A DNA stretch of 32,811 bases, taken from positions 1 to 32,811 of the forward strand of contig JAFZOW010000055.1 in NCBI GenBank assembly GCA_017552715.1, in the 5' to 3' direction. Source of the stretch: Lachnospiraceae bacterium. GTDB lineage: Bacteria > Bacillota > Clostridia > Lachnospirales > Lachnospiraceae. This document shows, piece after piece, positions 16,847 to 24,836 of the stretch; the first letter of the stretch is position 1, and each line of letters begins with the position of its first letter. Below the pieces are notes generated by a model. The model was not told the origin of the DNA and did not search any database. It worked only from the letters and a program-made list of their open reading frames with translations. The translations under genes were made by a program, and so were the position numbers.

Positions 16847-17967
16847 ATCAGATCCAGTCCGTAACCCAGTTCCCAGCTTAAGCGCCGCACACCGAAAACA
16901 GAAGGGCCGGCATTATAGAAGTTTTCTTCCGGATACGGAAGAAGCTCCGACTCCTGCAGCGGCTCGGAAAAGCCGCCACGGGTAAAACTGCCCCTCTGAT
17001 AGCTTCCTGCATAGTAGCTGCCGGTAAAGAAGCTGCTCCGATGAAAACTCCCGTAGGATTGATACCCAAGATAGGAACCCTGGGAAAAGCTGCCGAATAT
17101 CCAGCGTCCGAAGCGGAAGCTCCCGGCAAAATAGCTGCCACCAAAGATCCCGGAAAAGCCGCTCCCGGCGCCGTAAAGATAACGATAACTGCCGCCTCCG
17201 AAGAGCCAGCTCAAATAGCTGCCGCTCAGGCCTCCGGCACGGTAACTGCCGCCCTGTGCCTGATAGCTGCCGCCGTAGCTTACATATGTACCGCCGTAGC
17301 CGGAAAAACTCCCGGTCACATAACTGCCGGTGACATAACTGCCTGCAGATAAAGCCGTGCGATAACTCCCTCCGGGATAACTGCTCCCCGGGTATGCACG
17401 ATGGAAGAAACTCCCGCCGGGATATGAGCTCCGGCCCCTGAAAAAGCTGCCGGAGAAGTAACTGCCCCGTAAAGGGCCCGAACTGCGGCGCTTCTCCTCT
17501 TCCGCAGGGCCTGAAGGATCCTTTCTGTCAGAAAAACAGAGTCCCTGCGGGGTAATGCACTCGCAGCCGTTAAAATACAGATCGTAGATCCGTTCCCCAT
17601 CGGCAACTGCAAGCTCTTCAGCATGAAGCATCCCCAGCTTGGAATAAAGCTTTATAAATATCGGCAGCCCGTGTCCCAGAGCCAGAAGCTCTTCCGCTTC
17701 ATCTCTGCCGCAGTGCATCATAAAACCGCCGGAAGGCAGGGGAGGGGTAAGCTTTTTATTGCACTCCCCGTTCCAGAGCACATACACAGCAAAAGCTGAA
17801 AATTCTTCGCAGTAATTCTCCCGCGTCAAAAAGGCATATCCCGCATGGAATGCCGAAAGCTCGTTTATTCGTTTGTCATAGGCCGGAACCGTCTCTGCTT
17901 CGGCTCTGTCCAGCCAGTCAAATCGTCTTGCCACTTTCTCTTCTTCTTTCAAATGCGCACAAAGCAC
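16843..17967 (-). CDS. GS[Y/F] repeat protein, first gene of the ABC operon
   Basis: The protein has 374 residues. Residues 1 to about 150 form a Cys-containing globular-looking part (six Cys) with no family I recognise. Residues 167-333 carry 19 GSY or GSF triplets plus variants (SSY, GTY, GGF). The aromatic-to-aromatic distance is most often 5 or 10, with 7, 8 and 9 also seen, so it resembles an irregular pentapeptide-repeat coil. Residues 334-374 form a non-repetitive tail ending YGLDLI. There is no signal peptide. The ATG at 17967 has no Shine-Dalgarno site; a GTG at 17931 (residue 13) follows AAGAAGAGAAA and may be the real start. It overlaps the glycosyltransferase-like gene by 4 bases. 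Confidence 0.7.
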   Translation of the reverse strand: MLCAHLKEEEKVARRFDWLDRAEAETVPAYDKRINELSAFHAGYAFLTRENYCEEFSAFAVYVLWNGECNKKLTPPLPSGGFMMHCGRDEAEELLALGHGLPIFIKLYSKLGMLHAEELAVADGERIYDLYFNGCECITPQGLCFSDRKDPSGPAEEEKRRSSGPLRGSYFSGSFFRGRSSYPGGSFFHRAYPGSSYPGGSYRTALSAGSYVTGSYVTGSFSGYGGTYVSYGGSYQAQGGSYRAGGLSGSYLSWLFGGGSYRYLYGAGSGFSGIFGGSYFAGSFRFGRWIFGSFSQGSYLGYQSYGSFHRSSFFTGSYYAGSYQRGSFTRGGFSEPLQESELLPYPEENFYNAGPSVFGVRRLSWELGYGLDLI

Positions 17968-17987
17968 ATATATTATCAGTTTATCAC

Positions 17988-18017
17988 AAAAAAAAGCGCT
18001 TTTCCAGCGCTTTTTTT
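17988..18017 (-). terminator. Rho-independent terminator of the M6-like protease gene
   Basis: An A-run, AGCGCT (17995-18000), a 5-base loop, AGCGCT (18006-18011) and a T-run form a symmetric hairpin. Read on the minus strand, the stem is followed by eight U residues. It could also work on the plus strand, where seven T follow. Confidence 0.85.
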
Positions 18018-18022
18018 CATAC

Positions 18023-18048
18023 GGCAGCGCGGATGATCCCGCGCTGCC
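18023..18048. repeat. GC-rich hairpin just after the protease stop
   Basis: GGCAGCGCGG (18023-18032) pairs perfectly with CCGCGCTGCC (18039-18048) around a 6-base loop. It lies between the stop codon at 18059 and the terminator, with no U-run of its own, and may protect the mRNA 3' end. Confidence 0.7.
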
Positions 18049-18058
18049 ATAGCTTAAC

Positions 18059-21000
18059 TTATTTCTTCTTGCTCTTTTTCAGTTTGAAGGTCACCACCTG
18101 TGTTCCAAAGTACAATTCGGAATCATGGGTGTCCGTGATGATCATATAGACCTTTCCGGCCTGCTCATTCGCCACGAAGGAAATATCAAGTTCTTTAGTA
18201 TTCAGATTTCCTGCAGCATCCGTAATGGGGTCATAACCCTTAGGCAGCTTGATGGTATAATCCTTACCGTACACAGCCTTGACAGAACCGCCCTCTGCGC
18301 TCAGGCTGCCTTTCTTCTTCTTCACCTTGAGCTTTTCGATCACGTTCTTATCCTTGACCTGCAGATAATTATCTACATAGCCGGTAAAGTTATTCTTACC
18401 CATCACCCGGATAAAGTAAACGCCACCATCCTTAACGGCATTCACCGGCTTCCCGTTGTGATCATAATACATCACATCAAAGTCCTTGGAACTGATCTTG
18501 ACCTTTTCTCCATTCGGCCATACCAGACAGGGCTGGGGCTTCTGTGCCTTCCCTGTATACTGTACTGCACAAGTATAGAGAACAAGATCCTCGTACACAT
18601 TGGCAGGGCGGATGATAAAGCTGGCTTTCTGGGCTTTTTCCTTCTTATAGTTCCCCTTAAACTTAACCTTCACTTCCGCAGTTCCGGCATTTTTGTTCTT
18701 TTTATAAGTCAGCTTGTAATCCTTGCCCGCCTCCAGCTTCTTGATGCCGTCGTATACAGGCATATCCGGTTTCAGGTTCTTTCCGCTGTAGCAGACATCG
18801 TCGATATAGCCCACCCAGCGTTTCTGGGTATAACCGCCGGCATAGAATTCCGCCAGAGTCATGGTACCGCCCAGATCAAGGCTGATCTCTCTTGCCACAT
18901 CTGTCCATTCGTTTCCGAACTGCGCTTTCAGAAGCTCCGTCAGTTCGGGAGCTGCCTCATCAACCACCGTAACCTTACATAGCGCAAAGGATTGGTGGGC
19001 GGTAGAAATAATGATATCCGCATTTCCCTTCTTCCTCGCCAGGAGCAGGTTATCCCCTTTGATACTTACCACGGAAGTATCACTGCTTTCATAGTACAGG
19101 GTAGGATCGGCTTCTTCATGTCCCACAAAAGCAGCGTTCAGTTTAAAGTATTCACCAACAGACAGTGTAAGTTCTGTTCTTTCCGGCACTGCTTTTTCGA
19201 TCAGATATTGCGCATAAGTACGCTTGGTCGCAGGAAAACCATCCGCCGTAAAGGCCTGTGCCTTAAATACCGCACTGTTTTCGATCTTGATGGCTTCCTT
19301 ATACTCTGCAGAGGTAGCCTCCGGCTCGGTGCCATCCAGGGTATAGCGGATCACGCTGCCTTCGGGCGCTCCGCTTACCGTAAGATCAAAGGCGTCGTCA
19401 TATACACCGCTCAACTTCGACAGAGTAAGCTCAGGAGCCCCCTCCACAAAGCTAAAAGGTATGAGCAGATCGTTAGCCGCAACTCCTGCCGCGGAACTGA
19501 TCATGCCTTTAGGCAGATACAGAACCGCATCCGTCATACGTACACTTTCCGGATCCAGCATGAAGTAAAAACGATCCGAATAATGAGAGTAGGATTCGTA
19601 TCTGTAATCCCTGCGGATATCCCAGATCGCTTCCCAGTTCTCATCAACAGCAGGCGCCAGGGTGAAAGGATCCACATCATAGATCTCGGCAGCCATATCC
19701 TTATTGATATTTACCGACTGGTCAAAGATCACTTCGACTATACCGCCAAAATCTTCGTCAATGCCGACTCTGCAGGACTTTACTTCAGGGCGCTTGACCC
19801 CATCATCAAAATCAACATGGAAGCTGAGGGTTCCGCCCTCTGCTTTGGTATTGATATCCGTAATGGAAATACCGCTGGATACCATGGTGCAGTCTGCAAG
19901 ATAACCGTAGCCGTTACTGTCCTCATAGAATACGGAGGAAGGATCTCCATCTGCGAGCAGGCTGTCACCTTCACGGAAAAAGCCGAAACGTTCATCGCTG
20001 GCACATCTGTAATTCTCGATGAGCGGGATCATATAGTCCAAACGGTTGCTTGACGCAAATTCCGCTCCCCAGGGAGCCAGGTGTGCATAAACATGAAACA
20101 GACGCAGGCCGTCGGCAGGCTGTACCTTCGGATCCCTCAGGCACCAGTCGGGGAGAACATCATTTTTCGTTGAAGTGTAATATTCCGCAAGTATGAACTG
20201 GGAATAGACACCGTAAGCCTCTTTTTCTTCCGCAGGAAGGATAACGGCTATACTGCCGCTTTCTGCATAAGGATCCAGGACAACATCGCTGTCCGTCGTC
20301 ACCCACTGGATCTTCTCCTCCGGGATCCATCCCAGGAGCATCTTGGCAAAGCCGTCCTGGTCTCCGAGGTTATTACTCATCATGGCAAAGGAATTGATCT
20401 TTGCCATATCACTCTCATAGGAATAATAATCATCCAGTCCAAGCTGATGCCCCGTTTCATGAACAAAAGTATTCAGATAATCGGTCACATCATCCAATCC
20501 GCTTTCCTCATTATATGTATCCAGAACCTGGATAACGGCAGGGATCGTATAATCACCGATATGGATGCGGCTGTCTCCGGTACGATAAGCCCACCACTGA
20601 CTGCTCCAGCCGGTATTACCGCCGGCAACCGCCAGATAGCAGCCGTCGATGCACATATCTCCGTTCGCATCAAATTTTGCGAGATAATCATTCAGGTACT
20701 TCAGATCGGATATCCCGGAATCAGCAGCATTCCCGGAAACGATCTGCTTTGCCCAGTTGTCCAGCACTTCCTGGTAAAGCACATCATTGCTTCCCGTAGC
20801 ACTGTCATACCAGGAACGCTCATGCTCGGAAACATAATCGATAATATCGCCCTGGATATCCAGTGTTCCGAAGGATGCTCTCTGGTAATAAGCCCTAAGG
20901 CTCTCAAAAGGATACAGCGGGTCATCCTTACTGCTTTCGGAATCCGGCATAAAGATCTTCTGTTGAAGTTCTTCCTTGAAGCCGGCTTTGAATTTTTTGT

Positions 21001-21379
21001 CGGCAAATTCCGTCATGATCACAAGGGTATTCACATCCCCCTCGGAAGGCATCATGACATTGATACCGGTAACGGGCAGTTGCATTCCGTCGGCACGGGC
21101 CTCCACTCCTTCAGGCTGGTACTCGTCCAGATTGCCCATCAGCCCTGTCAGGGAAGAGCCCTTTTCCTCTTCATCGATCTTCTCAATGTAGACAAAGCTT
21201 CCGGGAGCCGCTTGTGCGGTCTCTTCTTCCGCTTCCTCTTCTGTTACGACCTCTTCGGCCTCCGCCTCAACTACCGGCTCATCATCACCGGCCGCCAGGC
21301 TCGTAATGGATGCCGAAAATGTACTCTCAACCGTGAGAGCCAAAGTCAGCAGGTACGTCACGAACGATCTTCTCTTCAT
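18059..21379 (-). CDS. Secreted M6-like zinc metalloprotease with C-terminal surface modules
   Basis: The protein has about 1106 residues. A signal peptide (KRRSF then a hydrophobic core ending near SLAAG) is followed by an acidic linker. The protease part has HETGHQLGLDD (His309, Glu310, His313 in the longer numbering) and a later FAMMSNN Met-turn-like segment, as in the M6 (immune inhibitor A) family. Downstream are a chitobiase-like module (IRYTLDGTEPEATSAEY), a Big_2-like Ig module (about 755-830) and two copies of a surface module (CYSGKNLKP...GKDYKLTYKKN and QYTGKAQKP). The C-terminus is basic (KKSKKK) with no LPXTG. GGGAG lies 6 bases before the second ATG (21379) but abuts the first (21385). 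It likely degrades extracellular proteins. Confidence 0.85.
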   Translation of the reverse strand: MKRRSFVTYLLTLALTVESTFSASITSLAAGDDEPVVEAEAEEVVTEEEAEEETAQAAPGSFVYIEKIDEEEKGSSLTGLMGNLDEYQPEGVEARADGMQLPVTGINVMMPSEGDVNTLVIMTEFADKKFKAGFKEELQQKIFMPDSESSKDDPLYPFESLRAYYQRASFGTLDIQGDIIDYVSEHERSWYDSATGSNDVLYQEVLDNWAKQIVSGNAADSGISDLKYLNDYLAKFDANGDMCIDGCYLAVAGGNTGWSSQWWAYRTGDSRIHIGDYTIPAVIQVLDTYNEESGLDDVTDYLNTFVHETGHQLGLDDYYSYESDMAKINSFAMMSNNLGDQDGFAKMLLGWIPEEKIQWVTTDSDVVLDPYAESGSIAVILPAEEKEAYGVYSQFILAEYYTSTKNDVLPDWCLRDPKVQPADGLRLFHVYAHLAPWGAEFASSNRLDYMIPLIENYRCASDERFGFFREGDSLLADGDPSSVFYEDSNGYGYLADCTMVSSGISITDINTKAEGGTLSFHVDFDDGVKRPEVKSCRVGIDEDFGGIVEVIFDQSVNINKDMAAEIYDVDPFTLAPAVDENWEAIWDIRRDYRYESYSHYSDRFYFMLDPESVRMTDAVLYLPKGMISSAAGVAANDLLIPFSFVEGAPELTLSKLSGVYDDAFDLTVSGAPEGSVIRYTLDGTEPEATSAEYKEAIKIENSAVFKAQAFTADGFPATKRTYAQYLIEKAVPERTELTLSVGEYFKLNAAFVGHEEADPTLYYESSDTSVVSIKGDNLLLARKKGNADIIISTAHQSFALCKVTVVDEAAPELTELLKAQFGNEWTDVAREISLDLGGTMTLAEFYAGGYTQKRWVGYIDDVCYSGKNLKPDMPVYDGIKKLEAGKDYKLTYKKNKNAGTAEVKVKFKGNYKKEKAQKASFIIRPANVYEDLVLYTCAVQYTGKAQKPQPCLVWPNGEKVKISSKDFDVMYYDHNGKPVNAVKDGGVYFIRVMGKNNFTGYVDNYLQVKDKNVIEKLKVKKKKGSLSAEGGSVKAVYGKDYTIKLPKGYDPITDAAGNLNTKELDISFVANEQAGKVYMIITDTHDSELYFGTQVVTFKLKKSKKK

Positions 21380-21414
21380 ATTCATCTCCCTCTCTTAAGA
21401 TTTTTATAAATCAT

Positions 21415-21437
21415 CAAAGCCTGCAGCGCAGGCTTTG
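21415..21437. repeat. 10-bp hairpin in the leader of the protease gene
   Basis: CAAAGCCTGC (21415-21424) pairs with GCAGGCTTTG (21428-21437) around a 3-base loop. It lies downstream of the predicted protease promoter and after dut. The following minus-strand sequence is only weakly U-rich, so a leader stem or a weak dut terminator are both possible. Confidence 0.6.
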
Positions 21438-21450
21438 CGATTCACACGTT

Positions 21451-21479
21451 ATGATAACACAAAAAGGCTCATCAGACAA
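21451..21479 (-). promoter_or_regulatory. Predicted promoter of the protease gene with overlapping palindrome
   Basis: On the minus strand TTGTCT (21474-21479) and TATCAT (21451-21456) are 17 bases apart. The perfect palindrome GTTATGATAAC (21448-21458) covers the -10 element and could be an operator. Confidence 0.5.
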
Positions 21480-21484
21480 CGCAT

Positions 21485-21919
21485 TTATGCCTTCCCCGTA
21501 CTCCCGAAACCGCCACGGTCAGCCCCTTCCAGAGCTTCGCATTCTTCAAATTCCAGGGCGGGCTGATGCTCCATGATGCGGAACTGGCACACCCGGTCAT
21601 TCACATGGATCTCGGTATCCCGCATGGCGATGACCGGCATGAACCACTGGTCGTTATTCCCACAGTAGCTCTCATCCACAATGCCGCAGTGATTGGTCTG
21701 AATGATGCCGAAGTTTTTATAAGTGCTGCTGCGCGGCACAATGTGCGCTTCATAGCCCCGGGGAAGCTCCATGGCTACTCCCAGCGGGATGAGCCTGAAC
21801 TCACCCTTCTTAAGGCTGATCTCTTCCGCACAGCGAAGGTCGATCCAGTCGCTCTTTCCGTCGATATAGCAAAGCTTCTCGATGGCATCCGTAAAATATT
21901 TGATCTTTATCTTTTCCAT
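21485..21919 (-). CDS. dut: dUTP diphosphatase
   Basis: The 144-residue trimeric-type dUTPase hydrolyses dUTP to dUMP, keeping uracil out of DNA and supplying dTMP synthesis. Family motifs are visible: [15 protein letters not shown] (motif 2), [12 protein letters not shown] (motif 3) and the C-terminal [11 protein letters not shown] (motif 5). The ATG at 21919 overlaps the nrdG stop by one base (TGATG); a GTG codon sits directly before it. No strong Shine-Dalgarno site is seen, so translation is probably coupled to nrdG. Its place in the reductase operon fits joint control of dNTP supply. Confidence 0.92.
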   Translation of the reverse strand: MEKIKIKYFTDAIEKLCYIDGKSDWIDLRCAEEISLKKGEFRLIPLGVAMELPRGYEAHIVPRSSTYKNFGIIQTNHCGIVDESYCGNNDQWFMPVIAMRDTEIHVNDRVCQFRIMEHQPALEFEECEALEGADRGGFGSTGKA

Positions 21920-22428
21920 CACTTATAATCCCCGCAGTGTAAGACCGGATGGGAAGGATCCGTCTGTTTCAGGCTCTCCTGCACATCGATGACACGCTGA
22001 TTGCTGCTGCCCTTCCACAGCAGGTTCACGTCCTTTCTCGCTTCGATGAACTCTCCGTCCACCAGCACATCGATATACTGCATCACGGGATAATGGAGTA
22101 TATCCTCCCATCTGTAGCCGGTATAGAGCCATATGGTCTTGTCGGGATAACGTTCCCTCACTTCCTCCGCGAAGCCGCGTACATCCAGCCGGTTTGTGGC
22201 AAAGAGCGGATCCCCGCCGGAAAAGGTAAGACCGGAGATGTAGCTTTTATCCAGCTGGTCAAAGATCTCCTGTTTGGCCGCCTCATCAAAGGGCAGGCCC
22301 CCCTGGGGATCCCAGGTGATGGGATTCTGGCAGCCGGGGCAGCAGTGCTCGCAGCCTGCCACCCACAGCACGACCCGCAGGCCGTCGCCGTTGAGCATAT
22401 CGTCGTGTGTGATATTATGGTAACGCAT
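21919..22428 (-). CDS. nrdG: Anaerobic ribonucleotide reductase activating protein (radical SAM)
   Basis: The 169-residue protein carries the radical SAM CX3CX2C cluster (Cys26, Cys30, Cys33 in [12 protein letters not shown]) near its N-terminus, followed by [10 protein letters not shown], the GGE-like SAM motif. NrdG uses SAM and a 4Fe-4S cluster to create the glycyl radical on NrdD. The length is typical. The ribosome binding site is weak (AAGAGAA), and a large structured element of about 120 bases lies between it and nrdD. dut overlaps its stop. Confidence 0.95.
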   Translation of the reverse strand: MRYHNITHDDMLNGDGLRVVLWVAGCEHCCPGCQNPITWDPQGGLPFDEAAKQEIFDQLDKSYISGLTFSGGDPLFATNRLDVRGFAEEVRERYPDKTIWLYTGYRWEDILHYPVMQYIDVLVDGEFIEARKDVNLLWKGSSNQRVIDVQESLKQTDPSHPVLHCGDYK

Positions 22429-22461
22429 TTTCTCTTATCTCATTCTCTTTCATCAATCTCC

Positions 22462-22584
22462 GCCGCGCTCACCTCAAGAGCTTCGCTCTTTCGGTGTACG
22501 GCATTCGCCGTATACATCCTTCGAAACAATACATCTTATGCAGGCAAGCCTGCAACGCTGTATTGTTTCTCGGATGTGCGCGGC
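22462..22584. repeat. Cloverleaf-like inverted-repeat element between nrdD and nrdG
   Basis: The 169-base gap holds nested inverted repeats. A closing stem pairs 22462-22468 with 22578-22584 (GCCGCGC/GCGCGGC). Arm 1 pairs AAGAGC with GCTCTT (22476-22481/22485-22490) and CACC with GGTG (22470-22473/22493-22496). Arm 2 is TACGGC-ATTC-GCCGTA (22497-22512). Arm 3 pairs 22514-22519 with 22572-22577, 22524-22533 with 22559-22568, and 22540-22545 with 22548-22553. All listed stems are perfect. It may be an RNA processing or attenuation element in the operon, or a mobile palindromic repeat. It is not a tRNA. Confidence 0.75.
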
Positions 22585-22597
22585 TCATTGCTAACGC

Positions 22598-24760
22598 TCA
22601 CATCGATTTCCTTTCACTTATCTCCGCCATCTTGGCATCGTTTAAGCGGGAATCCCCGTGGACGCGGGAATAGGAAAGGTAACCGTTCATGCGGTCGATC
22701 TTGGTAAGGTTGCGGCTGCCGCAGACCGGACAGACATCCATCTCCAGTTCCTCATGACCGCAGTCGTCACAGTAGGCCAGGCTTAAGTTAACCCCCTCAT
22801 AAAATCCCATCTCCATGGCCCGTCGCACCAGAGTGCGTACCGCATCGATATTGTAGGAAACGGGATACTTCACATACTGGATCTTGCCGCCGTTCAAAAG
22901 TTCCCAGAAGCGGTCTTCAAGATCCTGCTTCTCTATGGGGGTGATATCCTCCGTTACATGGCAATGGAAAGAATTGCTCACATATTCGCGGTCGGATACT
23001 CCTTCCACTATACCGTATTTCTTACGGAACTGCTGCACCTGAAGTCCGCAGAGGCTTTCCGCCGGAGTCCCGTAGATGGCGTACAGGTTCCCGTCCGCTT
23101 CCTTGAACTCACTGATGCGCTTGTTGATATGCTCCATCACCTCCAGGGCGAACTGGCCGTCCTCCACCAGACTCTTGCAGTTATAAAGCTTCTGAAGCTC
23201 GTTTAAGGCCGTGATGCCAAAGGATGCCGTTGCATATTTAAGCAGGGGCTTGATCTTGTCATGCAGGCTCAGATTCCCGTGAAGGAAGCCACCCTCACAG
23301 TAAGCCAGCGGATTAGTGGAAGCGCGCATCTCGCCCAGATAAGCATAGGTGCGGATGTGCAGCTGACGGATCAGGTTCAGGTAGTAATCCAGGACCTCAT
23401 AGAAATCCCTGCTTTCCTGCCTGGCTTTGGCCAGTATCATGGGCAGATGAAGGGATACTGCCCCGATATTGAAGCGTCCCACAAAGATGGGCTCGTCCTG
23501 ATCGTCCGCCGGATGCATTCCGCCCCTTTCGTACCAGGGGGATAAGAAGGCCCTGCAGCCCATGGGAGAGATCACCTTGCCGTAACGCTTGTACATGCTG
23601 GCGATATAGCCTTTCCCGGTAAGGGAGAGCCAGTCCGGATACATGGTCCGGGCGGAGCATTCCACTCCTGCCTCAAACACATCCTCCAGCTCACAGCCGG
23701 GACCGTGGAGCTTTTCGTCATAAAGGAAAACTATCTTGGGGAAGAGAACGGGTTTCTTATGCCCCTCCTTGCCCTGTCCTTTACGACGGACATTCAGCAT
23801 GCTGATGGTACCCATCTTGGCAAAACGCCCCGTACCGATACCGGCTGTCACCGTGATGAAGGGATAATCCCCACGGCTGGAGGCCACGGTATTGAACTTG
23901 TACTCCCAGCCCTGGAAGCCCTGTTCAAAATCACGGGCCACGTCCCGGGCAGCCTCAGCCTCTGCGCTGTCACGGTCCACCCCCAGCTGTTCGTACTTTT
24001 TGATATATTTTTCATAGGAACGCTCGGCATAGGGCTCCAGGATCTTGTCCACCTCAGGCACCGTAAAGCCGCCGTATTGCTGGGATGCCGCAGAAAGAAC
24101 GATATCTCCGATCACGTCAAAGGCCACATCCAGGGTCTTGGGCTCGTTATACCAGATATTGCCCATTTCAAAGCCGCCGGAAAGCACGTTCTTAACATCA
24201 AAAAGGCAGCAGTTCATGGTATCCCGCCTGGCGCTCATATCATGTACATAGATATAACCGTCCCGGCAGGCCTGCAGTTCTTCCGTGGTAAGGAAGAATT
24301 TCTGATACAGTTCCTTATTCAGCTGGTTGAAGATCAGGGATCTTTTGGTAGATACCAGGGCCGAATCCGTATTGGCATTCTCCTTATCCCCGATATACAT
24401 GATGGACTGACTCTTTTTGTACACATCATCCAGCATGCGTACAAAGTCCTGCTTGTAATTACGGTAATCCCTGTAGCTCTTTGCTACGATGGGCTTAACC
24501 TCTTCCAGGGCGCTCTCCACGATATTATGCATGACGGGAATGGGAATGCGGTCCACTCCCATCTCGTTTACCTTATCCACCACAAACTGGCAGATACGGC
24601 GTTTTTCATCTTCGGAAAAATCCGTCAGGGCACGGTAAGCGCTCTTGCCCACGGCATTGATCACCTTCTGGACGTTGAATTCCTCCAGAGTGTTATCTTT
24701 TTTAATGACTTTGACATCCCTTTCCGGGCGGTATTCCCGGCCGTAATCGATCTCATCCAT
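22598..24760 (-). CDS. nrdD: Anaerobic (class III) ribonucleoside-triphosphate reductase
   Basis: The protein has 720 residues. An N-terminal ATP-cone (VIKKDNTLEEFNVQKVINAV, about 19-105) gives allosteric control by ATP/dATP. The catalytic barrel follows (RRDTMNCCLFDVKNVL and KYATASFGITALNELQ are landmarks). Near the C-terminus four Cys (664, 667, 677, 680) form the zinc site, and the glycyl radical residue is Gly693 in RMNGYLSYSRVHGDSRLND. It makes dNTPs without oxygen. I chose the ATG at 24760, preceded by AAGGGG; an upstream ATG at 24814 would place the NrdR box and promoter inside the gene. It heads the nrdD-nrdG-dut operon. Confidence 0.95.
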   Translation of the reverse strand: MDEIDYGREYRPERDVKVIKKDNTLEEFNVQKVINAVGKSAYRALTDFSEDEKRRICQFVVDKVNEMGVDRIPIPVMHNIVESALEEVKPIVAKSYRDYRNYKQDFVRMLDDVYKKSQSIMYIGDKENANTDSALVSTKRSLIFNQLNKELYQKFFLTTEELQACRDGYIYVHDMSARRDTMNCCLFDVKNVLSGGFEMGNIWYNEPKTLDVAFDVIGDIVLSAASQQYGGFTVPEVDKILEPYAERSYEKYIKKYEQLGVDRDSAEAEAARDVARDFEQGFQGWEYKFNTVASSRGDYPFITVTAGIGTGRFAKMGTISMLNVRRKGQGKEGHKKPVLFPKIVFLYDEKLHGPGCELEDVFEAGVECSARTMYPDWLSLTGKGYIASMYKRYGKVISPMGCRAFLSPWYERGGMHPADDQDEPIFVGRFNIGAVSLHLPMILAKARQESRDFYEVLDYYLNLIRQLHIRTYAYLGEMRASTNPLAYCEGGFLHGNLSLHDKIKPLLKYATASFGITALNELQKLYNCKSLVEDGQFALEVMEHINKRISEFKEADGNLYAIYGTPAESLCGLQVQQFRKKYGIVEGVSDREYVSNSFHCHVTEDITPIEKQDLEDRFWELLNGGKIQYVKYPVSYNIDAVRTLVRRAMEMGFYEGVNLSLAYCDDCGHEELEMDVCPVCGSRNLTKIDRMNGYLSYSRVHGDSRLNDAKMAEISERKSM

Positions 24761-24779
24761 AATAAAAATCCCCTTGTGA

Positions 24780-24795
24780 ATACTATATATCGTAT
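24780..24795 (-). promoter_or_regulatory. NrdR box, proximal
   Basis: On the minus strand this reads ATACGATATATAGTAT, matching 13 of 16 positions of the consensus ACACWATATAKWGTGT that I recall for NrdR. It lies just downstream of the predicted transcription start. Confidence 0.75.
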
Positions 24796-24804
24796 ACTCA
24801 CAAG

Positions 24805-24833
24805 AGGATAGCACAAAATCTTGTATTAGTCAA
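24805..24833 (-). promoter_or_regulatory. Predicted sigma-A promoter of the nrdD-nrdG-dut operon
   Basis: On the minus strand TTGACT (24828-24833) and TATCCT (24805-24810) are 17 bases apart. The -35 begins 3 bases after the chemoreceptor stop codon. The distal NrdR box fills the spacer. Confidence 0.7.
24811..24826 (-). promoter_or_regulatory. NrdR box, distal
   Basis: On the minus strand this reads ATACAAGATTTTGTGC, 12 of 16 matches to the NrdR consensus. Its start is exactly 31 bases from that of the proximal box, the spacing expected for paired NrdR sites (about three helical turns). Confidence 0.75.
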
Positions 24834-24836
24834 TCA

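Noticed and set aside
16964-17469. A CRISPR array or DNA-level tandem repeat suggested by the recurring GGSY codons
   Set aside because: The repeated unit is short, uses varied codons and irregular spacing, and lies in a continuous reading frame, so the repetition is at the protein level.
18992-20053. A 353-codon plus-strand open frame opposite the M6-like protease gene
   Set aside because: No domain or ribosome binding site; it lies fully inside a gene with a signal peptide and an intact HExxH site.
22462-22584. A tRNA gene suggested by the cloverleaf shape
   Set aside because: It is too long, has no T-arm GTTCGA-type sequence or CCA-adjacent acceptor stem, and the arms do not have tRNA dimensions.
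24761-24814. An 18-residue longer NrdD starting at 24814
   Set aside because: It would place the proximal NrdR box and the -10 element within the coding sequence, and AAGGGG stands properly before the ATG at 24760.
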